Assembly: GCA_036936605.1 (NCBI GenBank)
Contig: JAUPFV010000001.1
Coordinates: 246,076,925 to 246,140,924 of the forward strand
Length of the DNA: 64,000 nucleotides
DNA from: Limnanthes douglasii subsp. nivea
Lineage: Eukaryota > Streptophyta > Magnoliopsida > Brassicales > Limnanthaceae
Direction of reading: 5' to 3'
The notes below the pieces were generated by a model. The model was not told the origin of the DNA, made no database searches, and worked only from the letters and a program-made list of their open reading frames with translations. This document shows, piece after piece, positions 44,856-54,819 of this stretch; position 1 is the first letter of the stretch, and each line of letters starts with the position of its first letter. The translations under genes were made by a program, and so were the position numbers.

Positions 44856-46200
44856 TCATTTAAAAACATTTTTTAAGGGGAATAAAGTTCGGACTTCGAT
44901 AGTATGAGCTTGGAAATATAGAGGCATCTTCCTGGCAGAAATCACCAGTGCTAATGCTAGCTTTTTTAATTTCATATATCTCTTTTCTGCTGCCACCAAA
45001 CTTTTACTAACGTAATACACCGGCTTCGGAACTCCTGAATCTTCACTGATTAACATTGCGTTCAATACAAAATCTGATACCACAATGTATAGAAATAATT
45101 TCTCTCCATTGCGAGGCTTTGCCAGAATCTCTGGTGATGACAATAAATTTATAATGTTCGTGAAAGCTTCTTCACATTCCGATGTCCATTCGAGCCTATT
45201 AGGCCCTCATAACACTTGAAAGAAAGGAAAACATTTATCAAAAAATCTTGAAATAAATCAATTAAGTACTACTAACCTTCCTGTCAAAATTTTCACTTCT
45301 TTAATTGACCGAGGATAATTCATTGTTATCAAATCTTTTAACTGGTCTCGGTCAGCTTCTATTCCGTTTTCACTGATGATAAAACCCAAAAGCTTCCCCG
45401 ATCAAACTCCGAAGGTGCACTTCTCAGGATTTAATTTCAACCTAATCGCCCTTAAATTCAAAAAGTCTTCCTCTACATCATCAAAATGTAGTTCATCCAT
45501 AGAGCTTTTCACCACCATATCGTCTATATATACCTCCATATTTCTTCTGATCTGTGTAGCAAATGCTTTATTCATCCATCTCTTATATGTAGTTGCAGCA
45601 TTTTTCAATCCGAAGGGCATCACCCTATAACAATGCAGACCCCTATCAGTTATAAAAGTTGTGCATCTTGATCTTTCAGATCCATTTGGATCTGATTATG
45701 TCCTGCAAAAGCATCCATAAAAGTTAAAATGTTGTTGCCTGAAGTGGAATCAATCAATTGATTTATTCGAGGAACGGGAAACGAATCTTTGGGACAAGCT
45801 CTGTTCAATTCTGTGAAATCCACACACATCCTCCATTTCCCATTCTACTATTTATTACCACCGGATTCGCCGTCCACAAAAGATACTGCGACTCCCTTAT
45901 ATGTCCGACCTTAGACAACCGATCCACTTCAGCAACAATCGTTTTTACTTTTTCCGAGGAAAACGCTCTTCTTTTTTAAATAACCGGCTTGACCTTCGGA
46001 TCTATAGCCAAGTTGTGCCGAATTACCGCAATAAGTACTCCTGTTACATCTTCTGTCCTCCAAGCGAATACATCTAAATTTTGTGATAAAAAATCAAGTA
46101 ATTGTTCCAATTCGAAGTACCTTTCCTTCTGAAAAAGTAAACTCCTCTATCTTTTTCGCTCAGCGTTAACAACCCTGGGGTTTCTCTCGGATCGTCAACC
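44856..46200 (-). pseudogene. Reverse transcriptase and first RNase H of element D
   Basis: From 46110 down: FELEQLLDFLSQNLDVFAWRTEDV, NLAIDPKVKPVI, ESQYLLWTANPVV (45900), FMDAFAGHNQIQ with the motif A aspartate (about 45710). 45623-45402: MMPFGLKNAATTYKRWMNKAF, YIDDMVVKSS with the catalytic box intact, LNPEKCTFGV. After frame changes come LTGRLVVLN, FISRFFDKCFPFFQVL, and RNase H at 45143-44856 (LFLYIVVSDFVLNAMLISEDSG, YYVSKSLVAAEKRYMKLKKL). A few stops and frame changes, otherwise well conserved. Confidence 0.85.
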
Positions 46201-46206
46201 TTTTCT

Positions 46207-46407
46207 TCAAATTCCGAGGGTGCCCCTTCTAACTGCTACTCTTGCATCAAATCTCCACTGCTGGATCCTCGGATCCGAAGTGTAGTGGCATAACATTCCC
46301 TGACAACCTTCTGATCGTTGCATATCACTTCTAACAGTTTCCATCGCTGACTGAAGCATAAGATTGTTATCAGGATTCATCGTATGAATTTTAATCAGAA
46401 AATACAA
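46207..46407 (-). pseudogene. Gag start fused to post-protease sequence in D
   Basis: IHTMNPDNNLMLQSAMETVRSDM is the start of gag (B has NPEKTILKL ... RSAIEMLREDLQ). Directly after it the frame reads GMLCHYTSDPRIQQW, which in B is the segment after protease (20370-20420: GMLYHCTSDSRIQQ). Capsid, knuckle and protease are therefore missing, by a deletion of about 2.3 kb judged from B. Confidence 0.75.
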
Positions 46408-46457
46408 CCATATTATGTCGATTTCGAACAGAATAAGCCACTTATTTTTCTTATGCA

Positions 46458-46478
46458 GTCCCCAGTGGAGTCGCTAAT
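46458..46478 (-). other. Primer-binding site of element D
   Basis: On the - strand TTAGCGACTCCACTGGGGA begins five bases after the LTR end (ACTCA). B has a related sequence at the same spacing. It is the likely tRNA primer site. Confidence 0.7.
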
Positions 46479-46482
46479 TTTT

Positions 46483-46840
46483 TGAGTTAAGGTTTTGCCT
46501 AAGTAAGGTGTAAATAGATAATTCTAGAGAGAGAAAGAACTAGAGAGTTTTTAGAAAGATAAAGTGAAAGTACAAAATGAATTTCAAAGTAAAAGTGTTC
46601 AACCCCTTTATTAGAGGAGCTTTTCCCTTTATATAGAGGAGCCAAGACTTAGCCTCAAACTGAAATCTGTTACAATAATACGCTAATTGTTGTTTAGTCC
46701 TCATTAATTATACATAGTCACAAATATTTCCTAAAACTTACATCATTTACAAATTAGGGACAAAACTTATATTACTTACAGTTAAATCTTTAAATTTACA
46801 TTATTTACAATCTACTTCTTTACATCCTATATCCATATCA
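46483..46840 (-). repeat. 5' LTR of element D
   Basis: On the + strand TGAGTTAAGG to CCATATCA, 358 bp, so TG...CA bounded. The - strand shows CCTCTATATAAAGGG (TATA-like) then CTAATAAAGGGGTTG (AATAAA), blocks shared with the B LTRs. Confidence 0.9.
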
Positions 46841-46842
46841 TT

Positions 46843-47068
46843 TATGATATGTTTCGAACAAAAAATTAAAACAGCTAAAAAACAAAAAGCTAACACTATT
46901 AAAAATTGAAACTGCTAATTAGTAGTTTTAAGTTTTCTAATACTGCTAATTAGCAGTTTTAACAGTTTTATGTAGTTAATTAGGTTTTAATAGTTTTAAT
47001 TTTTAGTAGTTTTAAAACTGCTAAACAAGGCTTTTTAGTAGTTTAAAAAAAACTCAAAACATATCATA
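46843..47068. mobile_element. MITE-like palindromic element
   Basis: Starts TATGATATGTTTCGAA and ends with the reverse-complement-like TCAAAACATATCATA. 226 bp, AT-rich, with internal repeats of ACTGCTAATTAG and AGTAGTTTTAA. No coding potential. The superfamily cannot be assigned because the target duplication is unclear. It abuts the LTR of D. Confidence 0.5.
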
Positions 47069-47150
47069 ACTTGTTTGATTCTTCTCGACAAAAGAAACAC
47101 AACCATGGTTTTAGAAATTTTTTTAATTATATTTAAAAAGATACGGATTT
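47052..47150 (+). repeat. Repeated module, copy 1
   Basis: TCAAAACATATCATAACTTG ... AAAAGATACGGA. Related direct copies lie at 48131-48240 and 48601-48712, and an inverted copy at 38466-38557. Confidence 0.6.
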
Positions 47151-47389
47151 TCTAAAAAAAAGAAAAGAAACCACTTTTTTGTTTTGAATATACTGTAGAA
47201 TATTACAAACCAATGGTATCACAGTATTTTGTGTGGTGCTTGGTACCAAATATTGATAGGGATCTTATTTGGTATTAAATATTAATATTGAACAAATGTT
47301 GGGAGCTATACGAGAGTCATACTAAAATATAATATCTAGTTTCTATAATTATACTTGTTTAAAATAATTGTATTAAAAATTGGGTTAAG

Positions 47390-47925
47390 TACCATTTAAG
47401 ACCCATACCCCTAACTGTTATCCATCTTAGACCCATATTTTCATTATTCTCCGAGAAATACCTCTTTTAGTCAAATATTTACCATTAAAGACCCACTAAT
47501 ATCTTAAATACCCCTACTCTATAATATAAAAGGCTTTTAGACCCACTCTTCACCCTTTTCACAATTTTTTTTCTCTCTTTCTCTCTCTACGTGAATAGAA
47601 CAACTCTGTATTATGCGATTCTTTCATTCGATTTTTTTGTTTTTCATTTGTTTTCATATGATTTTTATTTGTGTTGTTACTTGATTATGCGAAGATACTC
47701 GATGTTTTGTGTGTCTGAAACTCGAATTTGAGCTCGAAATTGCTGTTTTTTAAGATCTGTTTTCATTCGTTTTCGTAGTGTTTCGAGTCGAATATCTTGT
47801 TATTTTTGAGTTCTAATTATGGAAATGTAGTTTATTTGTAGCATTGTATTAGTGTTTTGTTGATTTTAGTGTCTTATTTTGGGTTTTTGGGATTTTCAAT
47901 CGCGTAACAGTTTTTGTGTTTTCAG
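47390..47925. other. Leader-like AT/CT-rich DNA, no gene recognised
   Basis: Contains repeated TTAGACCCA/AAGACCCA phrases (47397-47545) and a CTCTCTTTCTCTCTCT tract near 47575, like the end and leader of a transposon. No open frame of note. Confidence 0.35.
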
Positions 47926-48130
47926 TGAAGGAGATGTGAAACGTTCACTTTCAGTGAGTAAGTATAGTTGCGAAACCTATATGTTTCTTCACTGGTAGAT
48001 GCAAAACATATTTTGTGATAGATGCGTGTGTATTTGTACCTACTGATAGTTGCGAAACGTGTAATTCTTCTATAATAGTAGATGCAAAACACGTCTTTGA
48101 TATATGCGAAATGCTATTTGTTCTTTAAAA

Positions 48131-48240
48131 AAATTCAAAACGTATCATGAGTGGTACTAGTTTTGTTCGTCTGAAAAAACAAAACCAACAGTATTTTCGG
48201 ATTTTTTTTTTCGAGTTACAGTTTAAAATATACAAACTTT
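48131..48240 (+). repeat. Repeated module, copy 2
   Basis: ATTCAAAACGTATCATGAGT, GTTCGTCTGAAAAAAC, TCGAGTTACAGTTTAAAATA. Closest to copy 3 at 48601-48712. Confidence 0.7.
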
Positions 48241-48272
48241 TAAAGTTTTAAAATTTATAGGGGTTTCGCGAA

Positions 48273-48550
48273 GAAGATGCGAAACCTTCTTCATTATGAT
48301 AGATGTGAAACTTGTTTTGTTGTGCTAGATGCGAACCCTTCTTTATTCTGCTAGATGCAAAACTTTCTTTATTTTGATAGATGCTAAATCTTCTTTATTT
48401 TGATAGATGTGAAACCTTCTTTATTTTGGTAGATGCGAAACCTTTTTTATTTTGATAGAGTCAAAACTTTTTTTGTTTTTCTAGATGAGAAACCTCTTTG
48501 TTTTGATAGATGTGAAACCTTCTTTATTTTGATAGATGCGAAACCATTCA
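48273..48550. repeat. 26-bp minisatellite
   Basis: About ten to eleven units of consensus GATAGATGCGAAACCTTC followed by TTTATTTT. A more degenerate version with AGTTGCGAAAC and AGATGCAAAAC extends upstream over 47931-48115. The array sits between module copies 2 and 3. Confidence 0.88.
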
Positions 48551-48600
48551 CTAAATGTGAAACCATATAACTGAGAAACGTGAGTAATTTTTAAAAAAAA

Positions 48601-48712
48601 ATTCAAAACACATCATGAATGGTACAAGTTTTGTTCGCCTTAAAAAAACAAAACCAATGATATTTCCGGACTCTTTTTCTGAGTTACGGTTTAAAAGATA
48701 CGGACCTCTAAA
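48601..48712 (+). repeat. Repeated module, copy 3
   Basis: ATTCAAAACACATCATGAAT, GTTCGCCTTAAAAAAAC, TGAGTTACGGTTTAAAAGAT. Together with copy 2 and the preceding GCGAAAC repeats it suggests that a larger unit (repeat plus module) was duplicated. Confidence 0.7.
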
Positions 48713-48719
48713 AATAAAA

Positions 48720-50380
48720 ATTAAAAAAAAACAAAAAATGAAATTGGTTAATGTATTTTATATAGAAATATATTTAAAATATAAAAACTCTTTAAAATGT
48801 TTGGTGTTTATCCGTAATAAATTTGTTGGAGGGGTCTTTATTGATAAAGTCTTCCAAAAAAATTTACCTCAAATGATTATTTCTTAAATTTATTAAATAA
48901 TATTTATTATATTTTAGTGGATTTTTGAATTCGATATTTTCTAATAAACTAAAATTTAATTTTTATTCTTACTACTAAATATATTATACGAAAAGAGTTA
49001 AGAACCAATGTAACTGCCCATGTGTTAAAACTATTTTTATTTAATTATTCTTTTAAAAATCATTTATTTATATAAATATTCATCTAGGTATAATCACGTG
49101 ATACTTGGAATATTAACTATGACCCCTAAAAACAACATTAAATGCATTGAGGATGTGTTTTAATTGCAGTTAATGTTTCGGGAAATGGTAGTAAGAAACG
49201 AAATTCGTTGTTTCCCAAACGTGGTCCCTCTTTTTCCATGAATCTCATGTTTTCGAAAAAGTAAACCTAGTCCAATGATAATCAGTTGGTGATTCATATA
49301 TACAATACAGATCATAAATCACATCTTGATTTAAAAATTACTGTTAGATGGAGGTGCTTAACGGGGTGGGTCACGCTAAAAATTAGCGTATCATGGTACA
49401 ACTGTTGCAATATATATACTGTAATATTCGGTAAAACATGGTAATGGTGTGTATACGATAACAGCCCGACACGATTGTCGTGTAAATAAAAAAATACGAC
49501 GAAACCAACGTAACTGCATTTACTGTCATTAATTTTATATATCTTTTTATAACACCACTATTTTTTATGTTATAATTTAAGAATAGTATAAAATTGTTAT
49601 AGTTTTATTATTATAATTTAATTATATATACGAATCTATATATTTATTGTTATATTTTGATAATTACTTGGTAAAATTATTGTTATGGTTTGATAAAAAA
49701 ATTGTTATATGGATTGGTATAGGGCAGTTTGTTATATGGATTGCGTATAGGGCAGTTCTCGGTATGGTTCTGAAGAACCGTTGCAGCCTTAATTGTGTGT
49801 TATAATTTAATAATAATATAAAATTATTATATTTTTATTATTATATTTTGAATTTTATTATGGTTTGATTATAAATCCTACAAGTAAGTATGGAATATTT
49901 TGATAATGTTTTTATCGACCCATTTTATTTTTCATTATTCAAATATGGATGCTAATTGGTTATGAATTATAGACACCATACTGTACCCATTAACTTGATG
50001 ACAAAGTATCCATTAACTTGATGACAAAGTAGTGCAAAACATTTTTATTTCACAATTAAAAGAGCAAAATGTTCAAAATCTGAAACAAATCAGATTACAT
50101 AAACTAGGGTTTTTAAAAGACATAGTTGCCAATTGCATTATAAAAGCCACAAAACAATCGAAATCATATTCGATGAGATTACTTCTTCAAATTCCTTCAG
50201 CTAGAACACTGATTGAAGCTTTAAAAATTAGGAAATTTAGACTTCCATTGTAGTAGTGACAAAGCAACAGAAGAAACAGCTGGGTTAAGCATTTGATGGA
50301 TCATTTTCAACATTAGGGAAAACGAGATAAAACACAACAACCTTGAGCATCCACGAGAAACAAACCATGTAAGATATATG
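48720..50380. other. AT-rich DNA, no gene recognised
   Basis: No family pattern on either strand. A 27-bp tandem pair (TTGTTATATGGATTG...TATAGGGCAG) lies at 49702-49756. A block of about 58 bp at 49561-49620 recurs at about 49795-49853. Confidence 0.45.
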
Positions 50381-50458
50381 TTGAGAATTTTTATCAAAAA
50401 AAGGCCCGAAGCCCTTCTTAAAGATTAGGGTTTCATTATTTTCTCGGAAAATGTGACT

Positions 50459-50895
50459 TTAATTCATGTTAGAACATAACAAATTCCAACAACATGATAA
50501 AATTAGCTTAAGAAACCAAGGACTTCTCCCATGGAGAATCATATCAATGAGGATACTTGAATCAGTTTCAATGTCCAACTGATTAATCCCTTTATCATGA
50601 CATAAAGAAAGCCCATCAAATAGAGCTTTGCACTCAACCACCACCGGAAAACTCTTGTCATACAAACGACCATAGCCAAATAGGATGTTACCCTCACTGT
50701 CATGGTCTAAGCCACCACCACTGGACTCGCCAGAATTGCTACAAGCACCATCACAGTTGTTGCACTCAACCACCACCGGAAAACGTTTGTCATACAAACG
50801 ACCATAGCCAAATAGGATGTTACCCTCACTGTCCTGGTCTAAGCCACCACCACTGGACTCGCTAGAATTGCTACAAGCAGCATCACAGTTGTGTT
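50459..50895 (-). pseudogene. LINE RNase H domain with internal 132-bp duplication
   Basis: GESSGGGLDHDSEGNILFGYGRLYDKSFPVVVECKALFDGL, then CHDKGINQLDIETDSSILIDMI, the RVT_3 RNase H pattern with its E and D residues. The segment from CNNCDGACSNSGESSGGGLD to FPVVVEC occurs twice in tandem and in frame. Confidence 0.8.
50631..50894. repeat. 132-bp in-frame tandem duplication
   Basis: CACTCAACCACCACCGGAAA starts at 50631 and again at 50763. The two 132-bp units differ at only a few positions. 132 is 44 codons, so the RNase H frame is kept. Confidence 0.92.
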
Positions 50896-51213
50896 TGTAT
50901 CCATTAATCTTAGGATTAACCCAAGCAAGAGATTAGGAAACCCTAGGCTTGTTTAGATAGTTAATACAAAGTAGTGGACTAGACTAGCTATCCAAACCCC
51001 AGTGTTTTCTCTTGAAAATATTTTCTCTATCTAGACTAGACAGCATATGCGTAGTGACGGTGATCATGGCATTAGAGTTGATAGTCTGCCCATCATGCTT
51101 CTTGTTTTTCCTTGAAAACCATATGACCTAAGCAACTATTGGGGGTAAGGTGGTTCTAATATGGGTTGTCTTATCAGTTAACCAATACCAGAACCTTACT
51201 AAATGGGAGAAAG

Positions 51214-52233
51214 TTATATTTCTAGTAATATAAATGTTGAAATATTATACAAAGTAACACCATACACTCCAAACACTTTGACAGTTAACCAGAACATGAT
51301 TAAGAATCTATCTGTTATCAAATTGCTGACATTTGTAAGCTTATTGAATGCATTTCTTTTGCAGGACATAATCAACATGAAGCCAATTGTAAAAAGCCCT
51401 CCATAGAAGCATGGAGCACATCTGAGGATTAATAGAGTTCCAGGTTTTTCCGAATAGGTTAGAGCAGTTCCTTTTTTCCTTATATCATTCCAGATAACTT
51501 TAGTATTGTAAGATCCATCAATAAAAATAGACTCGTTAATAGTATCAGGAAGGATTTCATTTAGGGTCAGTTTCTGAATATTGTGGATGTCAGAATTATT
51601 AGCTAAGTCTTCCAATTTTTCCATGTTCCAGTACCATTTCCCCAAAAATCCATGACTTTCCTACATTCAAACTCTTACCTATTATCATCTTGATAAAAAG
51701 AGACAAATGGTTTTGGAGAAAACCATTTGTCTAACAAAAAAATTATATTACCAGACCCTGGATGCTAGAATATAAATCTTTCAGCACTGTTCCTAACATT
51801 TATAAGCCTGATCCATCATTTAGAACTTCTGATAGGCTTTGAAGCAGTAATAAGATGAAATCCATTGCAGTAAATTGAGTATATCATCATACCCCAAAAA
51901 TATATTTTAGCCCTAAAGTTTAACCAAAGCTTGTGAGAGAAAACTTATTAGAGATCTTCAATCCTCGTAACATTTAAACAATCCTTATCAAAGGGTTTGC
52001 AGACCTTAGACCATTGAGTCCAATTGATTGCTTGTTTGCCTTATATAGAGCCCCACATAAATTTATTAAACAAGATACCAATCCTTTGAATAGTGGACTT
52101 AGGGATAACAAAGCTTTGTATTATATAGGTAGGATAAGTATAGAGAACAAATTGTATCAGAATTAGCCTCCCACCAAAGGTTAAGATACTTTCGTCCCAT
52201 TCAGCAAGTTTGGATCTGATTTTAAAAACTAAA
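51214..52233 (-). pseudogene. C-terminal part of LINE RT with zinc-binding region
   Basis: From 52233: YDDLVFKIRSKLAEWDES, LTFGGRLILIQFVLYTYP, then NKFMWGS, INWTQWSKVCKPF, CLNVTRIEDL, in shifting frames. This is the usual sequence after the RT palm. 51645-51214: KVIWNDIRKKGTALTYSEK, then in another frame TWNSINPQMCSMLLWRAFYNWL, the zf-RVT type region. Stops are frequent. Confidence 0.75.
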
Positions 52234-52329
52234 TCATCATAATTAATGATTTTTTTTTAATCAAAAAGAGCTCATTTTATTAATTAAGGACCAAAAAGAA
52301 CCAATGTACAAACAAAAGGTCCTAAAAGT

Positions 52330-52620
52330 GATAATACCAAATTTTAGGCAAGCTATAGAGACAAAATCGACCAGAATCAATAACCCTAAATCGATTTCCA
52401 CAACCAAAACCAAACCTCTCTAGATCCGTTTTAGCGGCATGAGCCTGAGTAGTTTCATCGACGAAATTATCAAATCCCATTAGTATGACCTTGTTGTCCT
52501 TTACTCCATTGCTGCCTGCTTGCCGTGCCGATCGGGAGACAAGAGAATGCAAGTGATGAAGATCCCTTATGCACTTCATTTTGAACCGAGGATCTAACAT
52601 AGCAGCAACTGCTACTGAAA
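52330..52620 (-). pseudogene. hAT transposase-like segment inside the inner retroposon
   Basis: VAAMLDPRFKMKCI resembles the hAT motif lAxVLDPRxKL. Further on, FDNFVDETTQ, AKTDLERF and LYSLPKIWYY resemble the start of the hAT dimerisation domain (xFDxFLxE, KSELDxYL). Only this part is present, on the same strand as ORF1 and just before the A-tail. Assignment rests on these short motifs. Confidence 0.5.
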
Positions 52621-53237
52621 AGCCAAAAAGAAAAAGGCTACTTTGGCTAATTAACATGGAGACAACAAGAAGAACAAGTAGGACCCGAGTAAGGCTGGCT
52701 CCAATTGGCGGATTATTTTGGCGGATCACAATGGCCAGGCTGGGATTCAAGTCGGCAATTCTTGCTGGGAGCTTTACTGCCTCGAGCGTAGCATCCAGCC
52801 TGATGGCATGATGCCTAGGTATGCACTCTCCGACCGATCGTTATATATGCACTCTTTTGGGTTTTTATTTCGATTTGAAGTTATTTTCAGTTCGAGTAGC
52901 CTCTTGATGCTGATTCAATGATTGGTGTACTGTAAATGAATTTATGTCACAGATATTGTAGGTTTTCGGTCTTTGTTAGTAAAAAGGTTTTTGTTTTTGT
53001 TATATATCAGAAATAAGATCGAACCCAAAACCGCAACCCAACACCCGTCTGAAGAACCACTCCTCTGAAGAGCACAAACCGCAAAGAACTTCACGACAAC
53101 AGGCAACAAAGCTTGACCAGAAACCAGCACTCACCCAGAACCTTTCATTCATGGTTCTTGCCTTCTTAATCCATTCCTTAGAATTTCTGATTCTCTATTC
53201 TACCGTTTCTTCCCACAGCTCTATCCTATTTGAAATT

Positions 53238-54545
53238 TTACACTCTGCATATACATGGCTTTGTTGTTGCTACTTCGAAAATTCCAAATTTAACATCTTG
53301 AACTTGATTTTGTAATCTTTTTTGTCCCTGAGAAGATGAGACATTAGAAACCTCCTTTCTTTGTCTAATTCTATTGGAGCATCTAGCAGCTTTTAGCTTT
53401 TTGCCTAACACTATATGAAAGTCCTCATCCTCTTCATCTTTATTGCAGGTCGGAGTAGTTTGAAGGCTTCCTATATTTTGAGGTAAGACCTTACAGCTAT
53501 TTTCACATTCTTTGTTGTGCCCTTCATCCAGAAGCTTTACTGCTTTTGTAATATCATTTTCATTTTGTGTGGGGGGGTCATCTTCTTGAATATTTAGATT
53601 TTGAGGCTTAGGGACTCTACTCTCTGTATAGATAGAGTCAGCGTCATCATTCTTTTTATCCACATTGTTAGCTTCATTGTTCTTAGCAGTCACATGATTA
53701 TTGATGCTGCTTTCATTGTTGTCAATGTTGATTGTTTCATAATTCTCTTGGGTTTTTGACTTTTCTTGAGTTTTGTTGCACGACTTCTCATCATGACCTA
53801 TATGGTTGTAGATTCCACAATATTTGGGAAGATCCTTATAGCTCACCGTAATCCAGCACCCATCATTCTCCCCAAACCCGATCCAGATGTCTCTGTGAAT
53901 CTTTCTTGTTAAATCAAGCTCAACCCATACAAGAGACGAGTTGTGGTAAGCCTGATTTTTGTCTGGAATTTTTATTTTAAGAGGATTTCCTATAGACTTA
54001 GCTATCAAAAGAATCATTCTTTCATTATAGAAAAATTCAGGAAGATTACCTAATTTAATCCATACAGGTCAGACAGGACATTCTCTTTTGACATTGAATT
54101 GTGGCGTCCATTTAAGAAGATGCATTGTTAAGGATTGAACCTGCCAAACACTTCTCCTCCACAAACAACACAAGTCCTCTTTACAGTTAAATTCAAGGAG
54201 CAAATGACGTGAGTCCCATATACTCACACTACACTGCATTTTCATATTCATCTTTTGCAAGAAGTCCTCCATTGTCTGTCTTTTAGGGATTCCTCGACTA
54301 AACTTGGCAACAAGAGTATGTTTTCTTTGCTTTTCAAGGCTTTCTTTGATTTGTTTCTCGAATTGAAGGGAAATGTGGTCTGTTTTGTGGAAGTATTCCA
54401 TTGGAAGGCATTCTAACTCTTCTTTGTTTTCTTTGACAGCTGCAGCGTAGGACTTGCGAGGCGGCTCAGATGATTTAAGATTTTCCATTAACACTGCAGC
54501 GTAGGACTTGCGAGGAGGCTTAGATGATATGGGATTTTCCATCAA
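53238..54545 (-). pseudogene. LINE ORF1 (DUF4283 and zinc knuckle) of the inner retroposon
   Basis: 54545-54069: N-terminal repeats PPRKSYAAVLMENLK and PPRKSYAAAVKENK, then HTLVAKFSRGIPKRQTMEDFL, IWDSRHLLLEFNCKEDLCCLWRR, the DUF4283 fold. A stop at 54069 is followed by 54017-53238 in another frame: NPLKIKIPDKNQAYHNSSLVWVELDL, then CGIYNHIGHDEKSC, a CCHC_4-type knuckle whose second Cys is Tyr, then an acidic linker and a basic end. It is an RNA-binding protein of the LINE particle. One frame break only, so it is younger than the outer LINE. Confidence 0.82.
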
Positions 54546-54819
54546 GATTTTCAGAGGAAAATCAAGGAGCTCAAGGGGAGATTAATACTCGGAGACTCGC
54601 TGATGGTAATTCTTTTGACAGCTGCAGCGTAGGACTTGCGAGGAGGCTTGATTTCTACTTTTCCATCTATTGCTTGAGTTTACGATGTACTTTTGATGAT
54701 CTAATCAAAAGAATCAATCGAAAAAGCAAGAATCGGTATTGATTCTTGGAGAAGACCCTTTCTCTCTTTTTCGGATCTTGTTTCGTCTAACTAGAAGACT
54801 CATCATAATTAATGATTTT

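Larger units (their letters stand above)
38558..46840 (-). mobile_element. Ty3/gypsy Tat-like retrotransposon D, best preserved copy
   Basis: Reads on the - strand: 5' LTR 46840-46483, primer-binding site, start of gag fused to sequence after protease, RT and RNase H, second RNase H, integrase, antisense ORF (on the + strand), 3' LTR 38912-38558. About 8.3 kb. LTRs match at roughly nine positions in ten by eye. Gag and protease are mostly deleted, so it could not move by itself, although RT and integrase catalytic boxes are intact. No clear 5-bp target duplication is visible (ATTGT against TTTAT). Same family as B by LTR blocks and antisense ORF. Confidence 0.9.
52254..54799 (-). mobile_element. 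Inner retroposon with 20-bp target duplication and A-tail
   Basis: TCATCATAATTAATGATTTT occurs at 52234-52253 and 54800-54819. Between the copies, on the - strand, is a LINE ORF1 (54545-53238), an unassigned part, a hAT-like segment (about 52620-52330) and an A-tail (T run 52251-52258 on the + strand). Joining the flanks restores the RT of the outer LINE. Duplication length and A-tail are marks of target-primed LINE retrotransposition. There is no ORF2, so the element is either deleted or a chimeric transcript moved in trans. Confidence 0.85.

Noticed and set aside
48273..48550. CRISPR-like array
   Set aside because: Regular spacing comes from a plain 26-bp tandem repeat with no unique spacers, in a eukaryotic genome.
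52569..52921. Open frames on the + strand
   Set aside because: They lie opposite the inner retroposon, whose features all read on the - strand, and match nothing.
53577..53583. Run of seven G as a regulatory element
   Set aside because: Simple homopolymer inside the ORF1 linker.
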